Positions 6,232-10,258 of a stretch of 10,258 bases of DNA are shown here, piece after piece; positions within the stretch are counted from its first letter, which is position 1, and each line of letters starts with the position of its first letter. The notes below the pieces were generated by a model that worked only from the letters and a program-made list of their open reading frames with translations, was not told where the DNA came from and did no database searches. This DNA is from Ilumatobacteraceae bacterium (GTDB lineage Bacteria; Actinomycetota; Acidimicrobiia; Acidimicrobiales; Ilumatobacteraceae): positions 1 to 10,258 of the forward strand of contig JALRJT010000081.1 of assembly GCA_023254985.1 (NCBI GenBank). The letters are read 5' to 3'. A program made the position numbers and the translations under genes.

Positions 6232-7178
6232 CGAAGTCCGCACGCCGAATCCTGTGGGTCGTCGCTGCAGTCGTAGCGGTCGTGTTCCTTGTCGTCGGCT
6301 CGACGCGCACGTCAGGTCCGCGCACGCAGCAGGACCGCATCGATGCGATCTCCAAGCGCCTCGCTTGCCCGACGTGCCAGGGGGAGAGCATCTACGTCTC
6401 GCGGGCGCCTGCGGCGGAGTCGGTGCGCGCAGAGATCGCTCGCCAAGTTTCGAGCGCACAGCGCACCGATGACGAGATCATTGCCTACATCGAGGACCGC
6501 TTCGGCAGCTCCGTCTTGCTTGTTCCGCGCTCGGACGGTCTCGATGCCGTGATCTGGATCCTTCCCGTCACGCTCGGCATCCTCGGCGTCGCGGGGCTGG
6601 GTTTCCTCTTCGTGCGCTGGCGTCGCGAACAAGTAAGCACCGACACCTCATCACCATCGCGTCGACGTGTGGTTGTCGTTGCTGGTCTCGTCATCGTGGC
6701 AGTCGGTGTCGGCTGGTTCGTCGCCAACTCCGCGGGTCAGCGACTCCCCGGCCAGAGCTCGTCGGGTGGCATCGAAGACTCGACTGCATCGTTGTTGTCG
6801 CAGGCGCGTCAACTGAACTTCTCCGATCCGCAGCAGTCGATCGAGTTGTATTCGCAGGTGTTGGAGCTGAACCCCGACAATGTCGAGGCGCTCACCTATC
6901 GCTCGTGGCTCGTCGCGCTCGTCGCACGCGAGGCTGCTGACGACGTGAAGTTGCTCGCTGTCGCCACATCGCTCGAGGGACTGCAGCGTGCGATTGAGAT
7001 CGATCCCAGATACGCCGATGCACATTGCTTCATGGGCATCGTCAAGTTCCGTTTTGCTGGCGACGCCCAAGGCGCGCGGGACGCACTCGACGTGTGCGAG
7101 GCGAACGATCCTCCGGCCGAAGTAGCCGGCTTCGTCGACTCAATCAGGGCTGAGGTCGACGCCGCGTTAGGCGAGTGA
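6228..7178 (+). CDS. ccmH: Cytochrome c maturation protein CcmH with CcmI-like TPR tail
   Basis: This 316-residue protein combines two functions. An N-terminal anchor (about 8-24) leads to a CcmH domain with the redox motif LACPTCQGESI (Cys47, Cys50), followed by the helical region AAESVRAEIARQV and DDEIIAYIEDRFG. A second hydrophobic segment lies at about 107-129. After a linker, a third membrane segment (about 148-165) precedes a TPR-like region (about 185-300, including LYSQVLELNPDNVEALTYR and AIEIDPRYADAH). This matches CcmH fused to CcmI, as in the long E. coli CcmH. In the family the cysteine pair acts on apocytochrome thiols with CcmG, while the TPR part binds the apocytochrome C-terminus. 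The start is GTG 6228 (GTGA overlap). Its last 12 bp overlap the opposite-strand phosphatase gene, leaving no room for an intergenic terminator. Confidence 0.93.
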   Translation: MTKSARRILWVVAAVVAVVFLVVGSTRTSGPRTQQDRIDAISKRLACPTCQGESIYVSRAPAAESVRAEIARQVSSAQRTDDEIIAYIEDRFGSSVLLVPRSDGLDAVIWILPVTLGILGVAGLGFLFVRWRREQVSTDTSSPSRRRVVVVAGLVIVAVGVGWFVANSAGQRLPGQSSSGGIEDSTASLLSQARQLNFSDPQQSIELYSQVLELNPDNVEALTYRSWLVALVAREAADDVKLLAVATSLEGLQRAIEIDPRYADAHCFMGIVKFRFAGDAQGARDALDVCEANDPPAEVAGFVDSIRAEVDAALGE

Positions 7179-7631
7179 CGGAGGCGCCCACACCTCGGCG
7201 CTCGTGAAGTCGTTGCCGTCCTTGTGTAGCACCCACACCGAGGCCTTGCGCGTGTCGCGCATTCCCTCGATCGTCATTCCACGGCGCACGAGCGCATCGA
7301 GGAGGGCGGGGATGACGTCGCCGTGGCTGCACAGAACCGTGCGATCGGCGACGCCGAGCACGTAGTCGAGGGCAATTTCGTAGGGGAGCTCTTCGTACAA
7401 CTTGGGCTCACTTGCGACGACGAGACCACAGCGTTCGGCGAGCGGTTCGAGGGTCTCGCGACAACGCACCGCGGGTGACGACACGAGCGCCACCGGGTTG
7501 TATTCGCTCAGTCGATCTGCGAGTGCGAGAGCCTGGCGACGGCCGACCTCATCGAGTGGCCGCAACGAATCGTCGTTGTCCCATTGGCTGCGCTTGCCGG
7601 CCTTTGCGTGGCGCACGAGAAAGATCGACAT
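7167..7631 (-). CDS. Histidine phosphatase family protein (SixA/MutT1 C-terminal domain type)
   Basis: The 154-residue product is a compact histidine phosphatase domain. It has the phosphohistidine motif LVRHAKAG (Arg7, His8), the second arginine in SSPAVRCRET (Arg56), an acidic pair near Glu80-Glu81 and the second histidine in CSHGDVI (His103). Its LRPLDEVGRRQA, VRCRETLEPLAE, VIPALL and RKASVWVL segments closely resemble the C-terminal domain of mycobacterial MutT1, which there follows a Nudix domain. No Nudix domain is present here. The substrate is unknown; phosphoproteins and nucleotides or sugar phosphates are the options for the family. No signal peptide is seen, so it is cytoplasmic. 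It runs convergently into ccmH with a 12-bp overlap and diverges from the molybdoenzyme gene across 42 bp. No clear Shine-Dalgarno precedes the ATG at 7631. Confidence 0.9.
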   Translation of the reverse strand: MSIFLVRHAKAGKRSQWDNDDSLRPLDEVGRRQALALADRLSEYNPVALVSSPAVRCRETLEPLAERCGLVVASEPKLYEELPYEIALDYVLGVADRTVLCSHGDVIPALLDALVRRGMTIEGMRDTRKASVWVLHKDGNDFTSAEVWAPPSLA

Positions 7632-7673
7632 CGGTCATGAATCTAACGGTGTCGTTTGACAAACTGGTGAGCG

Positions 7674-8285
7674 ATGGGCTTCTTTGATCGCAATCGCGAA
7701 AATGTCACCAAGATGGGGTACGACGATTCGCGTCTGCCACCGGGTCAATACCTCACGGAACGCTTTCCCGTGTTGCACGTCGGTGACGTTCCGACGTATG
7801 CGCCGGGCGAGTGGGACATGAAGATTTTCGGTGAGGTTCACTCACCGTTCACTTTGAGCTTCGAGGAACTCACCGCGTTGCCTTCGGTGACGCTCACGAC
7901 CGACATCCACTGTGTGACCAAGTGGTCGAAGTTCGACACTGTGTGGAAGGGAGTGCGCGTTCGTGATCTGCTCGAACGTGCTGGTGTCAAAGATGGCGCT
8001 GGCTTCGTGATGGGACACGCGGAGTACGGGTATACGGCGAACCTGCCGCTCGCTGATGCGATGCGTGATGAGTCGCTCGTCGTGTACGAATACGACTCCC
8101 AACCAATCGAGCCAATCCACGGTGGTCCGGTGCGGTTGCTCGTTCCGAACTTGTATTTCTGGAAGTCACCGAAGTGGTTGCGCGGGATCGAGGTGCGCCA
8201 GACGGATGCTCCGGGGTTCTGGGAACAGAACGGTTACCACATGTATGGCGACCCGTTCCTCGAACAGCGGTTCTGGGGAGACTGA
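7674..8285 (+). CDS. Sulfite oxidase-like molybdopterin-binding oxidoreductase
   Basis: The 203-residue product belongs to the sulfite oxidase/YedY-type molybdopterin fold (Pfam oxidoreductase molybdopterin-binding domain). The core shows WDMKIFGEVHSPFTLSFEEL, then LTTDIHCVTKWSKFDTVWKG with the probable molybdenum-ligating Cys80. GHAEYGYTANLPLADA, IEPIHGGPVRLLVPNLYFWK and SPKWLRGIE follow, all typical of the family. About 200 residues is the normal length for the small soluble bacterial subgroup. There is no Tat (twin-arginine) signal peptide, so it should act in the cytoplasm, unlike exported MsrP/YedY. No heme domain or heme subunit is adjacent, and the electron acceptor and substrate cannot be told from the sequence. 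The ATG at 7674 has only a weak ribosome binding site (GGTGAG, very close to the start). It ends 5 bp from the convergent regulator gene. Confidence 0.9.
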   Translation: MGFFDRNRENVTKMGYDDSRLPPGQYLTERFPVLHVGDVPTYAPGEWDMKIFGEVHSPFTLSFEELTALPSVTLTTDIHCVTKWSKFDTVWKGVRVRDLLERAGVKDGAGFVMGHAEYGYTANLPLADAMRDESLVVYEYDSQPIEPIHGGPVRLLVPNLYFWKSPKWLRGIEVRQTDAPGFWEQNGYHMYGDPFLEQRFWGD

Positions 8286-8290
8286 GCGAC

Positions 8291-9013
8291 TCAGACTTCG
8301 GTCGCGCAGAAGGTGTCACCCTTCGGCAATGACGCTGACAGCGACGGACTTGTGTCGCCGTAGATTGCACTCAACATTCCCTTGACCATGCCACGGTCGA
8401 CCGCGCAGATCACGGGATGCTCGATCGCCACTTCGCCGAAGGGGCAGTGGTTGTTGACGATGCGCAGTTGATTGCTGCGCTGATCGGTGTGTGCGGCAAA
8501 TCCGTGTGCGGTGAGCGCATCGGCAACGGCCTGCAATGCAGAGCGCAACGAACGATGACCTGCGGTCAGATCGTCGCCCTGAAGACCGGCCGCCATCGCC
8601 TTGCCGTACTGCTGACCGACCTCTTCGGCCATCTGTGCGGCCTTGTCCGGGGGAAGCGCGGCGAGCGTCTTGCCGAGCAACGTGAGTACGAGATCGTCAC
8701 TGCGCACAGGGAACTCAAGCTGGGCATCCGCGACGGCCTTGTAGTGCTTGGAGGGTCGACCAGCGCCCTGGCCACCGACTTTTTCCACGCTGATCTCGAG
8801 ATAGCCACCGGCGGCGAGCTTGTCGAGGTGATGGCGCGCGACATTGGGATGCACGTCGAACTTCTCAGCGACCTGGGCTGCGGTGACACCAGTCTCACGC
8901 TCACGGGCGAAGAGGTAGACCGCGCGCCGTGTGGGATCGCCGAAGGCGGACGTGATGGCAGAGACCGTGGCGGTGAAAGAACCCGAGGTGAGGTTGGCGG
9001 TCTTGCTCGGCAC
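8291..9013 (-). CDS. sufR-like: SufR-like Fe-S cluster-sensing transcriptional regulator
   Basis: The 240-residue product has an N-terminal winged helix-turn-helix: GDPTRRAVYLFARE (25-38), the helix pair VTAAQVAEKFDVHPNVARHHLDKL (43-66), and a wing at about 70-92 (YLEISVEKVGGQGAGRPSKHY). Its C-terminal half carries NNHCPFGEVAIEHPVICAVD with Cys190 and Cys203 spaced by 12 residues, and a last cysteine, Cys236, near the end (TFCATEV). This arrangement matches SufR proteins of mycobacteria and cyanobacteria, which bind an Fe-S cluster and repress Fe-S assembly genes. I infer that it senses cluster or redox status. It diverges from mrp across 46 bp that hold a perfect palindrome, so mrp and its own gene are likely targets. 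The start is GTG 9013 with no good ribosome binding site and a TAGAAT box 6 bases upstream, suggesting a leaderless mRNA. A generic ArsR-type regulator is the fallback call. Confidence 0.85.
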   Translation of the reverse strand: MPSKTANLTSGSFTATVSAITSAFGDPTRRAVYLFARERETGVTAAQVAEKFDVHPNVARHHLDKLAAGGYLEISVEKVGGQGAGRPSKHYKAVADAQLEFPVRSDDLVLTLLGKTLAALPPDKAAQMAEEVGQQYGKAMAAGLQGDDLTAGHRSLRSALQAVADALTAHGFAAHTDQRSNQLRIVNNHCPFGEVAIEHPVICAVDRGMVKGMLSAIYGDTSPSLSASLPKGDTFCATEV

Positions 9014-9019
9014 ATCGGT

Positions 9020-9025
9020 ATTCTA
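9020..9025 (-). promoter_or_regulatory. Possible -10 box of a leaderless promoter for the SufR-like gene
   Basis: On the minus strand this reads TAGAAT, five of six matches to TATAAT, and it ends 6 bases before the GTG start. Transcription would begin at or next to the start codon. No recognisable -35 hexamer lies 17 bases upstream. Confidence 0.4.
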
Positions 9026-9026
9026 C

Positions 9027-9038
9027 CTATGGCCATAG
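9027..9038. promoter_or_regulatory. Perfect 12-bp palindrome, candidate operator shared by the SufR-like gene and mrp
   Basis: CTATGGCCATAG is its own reverse complement. It lies in the middle of the 46-bp divergent intergenic region, immediately next to the TAGAAT box of the regulator and 21 bases before the mrp ATG. The symmetry fits binding by a dimeric helix-turn-helix protein. The outer TT (9021-9022) and AA (9043-9044) are also symmetric. That the SufR-like protein binds here is inference from position. Confidence 0.5.
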
Positions 9039-9049
9039 TGGAAATTATT

Positions 9050-9053
9050 GGAG
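9050..9053 (+). promoter_or_regulatory. Ribosome binding site fixing the mrp start
   Basis: GGAG lies 6 bases before the ATG at 9060. This favours that ATG over the in-frame TTG at 9048, which would overlap the site itself. Confidence 0.65.
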
Positions 9054-9059
9054 CCCTCA

Positions 9060-10208
9060 ATGTCTACCCCCACCACCGACAACATCATTGACGCACTGCG
9101 TCCCGTCGAGGACCCCGAGCTCCATCGCTCGATCGTGGACCTCGGAATGGTGCGCGACGTCGTCGTCGCACCATCGGGCGTCGTTGGCCTCACCGTCGTG
9201 CTCACCGTGGCTGGTTGCCCGTTGCGCAACGAGATCACGAACCGCGTGAATGGCGCGCTACGTGCGCTGCCGGGAGTGTCGGACGTGAACCTGAACTTCG
9301 GCGTGATGAACGATGCCGAGCGCGCCAAGGTGCGCGAGATGTTGCACGGCAACCCGGCCGCGACCGCGGGCTCGGGACAAGCACACGGTCACGCGGAGGG
9401 CCGCGAGATTCCCTTCGCCAAGCCGGGCTCGAAGACCCGTGCGATTCTCGTGTCGTCGGGTAAGGGCGGCGTCGGCAAGAGCAGCGTGACGACCAATCTC
9501 GCGGTCGCACTCGCCAACGCTGGTTACAAGGTCGGCATCGTGGACGCCGACATCTACGGCTATTCGATCCCGCGCATGCTCGGCACCGATCGTGATCCCG
9601 TCGTGATCGACAACATGTTGTTGCCACCAGAGGCGTGGGGCGTGCGCTGCATCTCGATCGGTTACTTCGTGCCCGAGGGCCAGGCCGTCGTGTGGCGTGG
9701 GCCGATGTTGCACAAGGCGCTCGAGCAGTTCCTCACCGACGTGTACTGGGACGAGCCCGACTTCTTGCTCGTCGACATGCCGCCGGGAACCGGTGACATC
9801 GCACTCAGCTTGAGTCAGTACCTCCCGCGTGCAGAAGTGCTCGTCGTGACGACGCCGCAAGAGGCAGCCCAGAAGGTGGCGCGACTCTCCGCTGCGATGG
9901 CGGCCAAGGTCAACCTGCCCGTGCGCGGAATCATCGAGAACATGTCGTGGTTCACCGGCGATGACGGCAAGAAGTACGAACTGTTCGGCTCGGGTGGCGG
10001 CCAGTTGCTCGCCGATGAATTGAACGTGCCGTTGCTCGCCCAGATTCCACTGATGACCGCGCTGCGCGAAGGTGGCGACGACGGTAAGCCGATCGCAGCT
10101 GTTGCACCAGACAGCGAAGTCGGCAAGGCCTTCGCCAACCTGGCACACAAGATCGCCGTCGAGATGAAGCCGAAGAAGGTATTCAGCGCGGCACTCAAGG
10201 TCAATTAG
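9060..10208 (+). CDS. mrp: Mrp/ApbC-family P-loop ATPase (Fe-S cluster carrier)
   Basis: The 382-residue protein starts with a MIP18/DUF59 domain (about 6-82, with VEDPELHRSIVDLGMV and AGCPLR, Cys53). A His/Gly-rich linker (about 98-115) leads to the ParA/MinD-like ATPase. It shows the deviant Walker A SGKGGVGKSS (133-142), DADIYGYSIPRMLG (162-175), the LLVDMPPGTGD segment (236-246), and IIENMSWF (291-298). Family members bind and transfer Fe-S clusters to apoproteins using ATP. In many of them a CxxC pair follows ENMS; here that stretch reads TGDDGKKYELFG with no cysteine, leaving only Cys53 and Cys197 in the whole protein. Loss of the pair is familiar to me from some actinobacterial Mrp proteins. 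Divergent pairing with a SufR-like regulator supports a role in Fe-S homeostasis. Confidence 0.93.
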   Translation: MSTPTTDNIIDALRPVEDPELHRSIVDLGMVRDVVVAPSGVVGLTVVLTVAGCPLRNEITNRVNGALRALPGVSDVNLNFGVMNDAERAKVREMLHGNPAATAGSGQAHGHAEGREIPFAKPGSKTRAILVSSGKGGVGKSSVTTNLAVALANAGYKVGIVDADIYGYSIPRMLGTDRDPVVIDNMLLPPEAWGVRCISIGYFVPEGQAVVWRGPMLHKALEQFLTDVYWDEPDFLLVDMPPGTGDIALSLSQYLPRAEVLVVTTPQEAAQKVARLSAAMAAKVNLPVRGIIENMSWFTGDDGKKYELFGSGGGQLLADELNVPLLAQIPLMTALREGGDDGKPIAAVAPDSEVGKAFANLAHKIAVEMKPKKVFSAALKVN

Positions 10209-10226
10209 CCTCACGGTCACCTACGC

Positions 10227-10232
10227 AAAGGA
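10227..10232 (+). promoter_or_regulatory. Ribosome binding site of the gene entering at the right edge
   Basis: AAAGGA sits 7 bases before the ATG at 10240, supporting a real start codon there. The 31 bases between the mrp stop and this ATG show no hairpin, so cotranscription with mrp is likely. Confidence 0.5.
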
Positions 10233-10239
10233 CGTCGCC

Positions 10240-10258
10240 ATGGAAATCCGCATCGGAA
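10240..10258 (+). CDS. 5' end of a gene, possibly DUF3107 family (partial)
   Basis: Only MEIRIG is visible before the window ends. The start has a good ribosome binding site and lies 31 bp after mrp on the same strand. Small actinobacterial DUF3107 proteins commonly begin with a similar ME(V/I)(K/R)IG peptide, which is why I suggest that family. Six residues are far too few for a firm call. Confidence 0.4.

Noticed and set aside
7656..7661. TTGACA hexamer between the phosphatase and molybdoenzyme genes
   Set aside because: A matching -10 box would fall inside the molybdoenzyme coding sequence, after its ATG, and none is seen there. Likely chance.
8282..8294. Small hairpin CTGAG-CGA-CTCAG between two convergent genes
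   Set aside because: The stem is only 5 bp with no T-run on either side, and it largely arises because a TGA and an opposite-strand TGA face each other. Too weak to call a terminator.
9048..9059. Upstream TTG start for mrp
   Set aside because: It would overlap the GGAG that is ideally placed for the ATG at 9060, and it has no ribosome binding site of its own.
8417..9091. 224-codon open frame on the plus strand opposite the SufR-like gene
   Set aside because: It has no family motifs, while the minus strand shows a clear helix-turn-helix and the conserved cysteines. It also runs through the mrp start region.
9258..10220. 320-codon open frame on the minus strand opposite mrp
   Set aside because: Low-complexity Arg/His/Asp-rich composition with no recognisable domain; mrp on the plus strand is unambiguous.

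Overview
The window is a compact chromosomal segment of moderately high G+C (roughly 60%) that reads as core metabolism, with no sign of mobile DNA, CRISPR, rRNA or tRNA genes. Gene content points to Actinomycetota, probably the Acidimicrobiia side of the phylum. The clues are an EchA6-like crotonase, a SufR-type regulator, a MutT1-like histidine phosphatase domain, and a trailing start that resembles the actinobacterial DUF3107 family. This placement is inference from protein resemblance, not from a marker gene.

Layout, left to right. Positions 1-29 may be the 3' end of a rightward gene. A small two-helix membrane protein gene (36-305, minus) diverges from an echA6-like crotonase gene (319-1074, plus). 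The crotonase stop codon overlaps the start of a complete System I cytochrome c maturation cluster, ccmABCDEFGH (1071-7178), in which nearly every junction is an overlap or a few bases. Most of its genes start with GTG. A short ccmD (3160-3294) and the true start of ccmE (GTG at 3285) were found by hand. ccmH overlaps, tail to tail, a standalone histidine phosphatase gene (7167-7631, minus). That gene diverges from a cytoplasmic sulfite-oxidase-like molybdoenzyme gene (7674-8285, plus). Next come a SufR-like Fe-S regulator (8291-9013, minus) and, diverging from it, an Mrp/ApbC P-loop ATPase (9060-10208, plus). The window ends at the first six codons of another gene (from 10240).

How the genes fit together. 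CcmABCD load heme onto the chaperone CcmE and release it. CcmG and CcmH reduce and hold the apocytochrome CXXCH thiols. CcmF joins heme to the apoprotein, with a CcmI-like TPR tail on CcmH as the likely apocytochrome-binding part. All the key residues of these steps are visible. At the right, a putative Fe-S sensor and a putative Fe-S carrier/ATPase share a 46-bp intergenic region that contains a perfect 12-bp palindrome, which suggests a small Fe-S homeostasis module.

The points most worth a second look are the palindrome between the SufR-like gene and mrp, a crotonase lacking both catalytic glutamates fused by overlap to the ccm operon, the use of System I in an apparent actinobacterium, and extra cysteines in CcmE. 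I did not find evidence for a wholly undescribed system.
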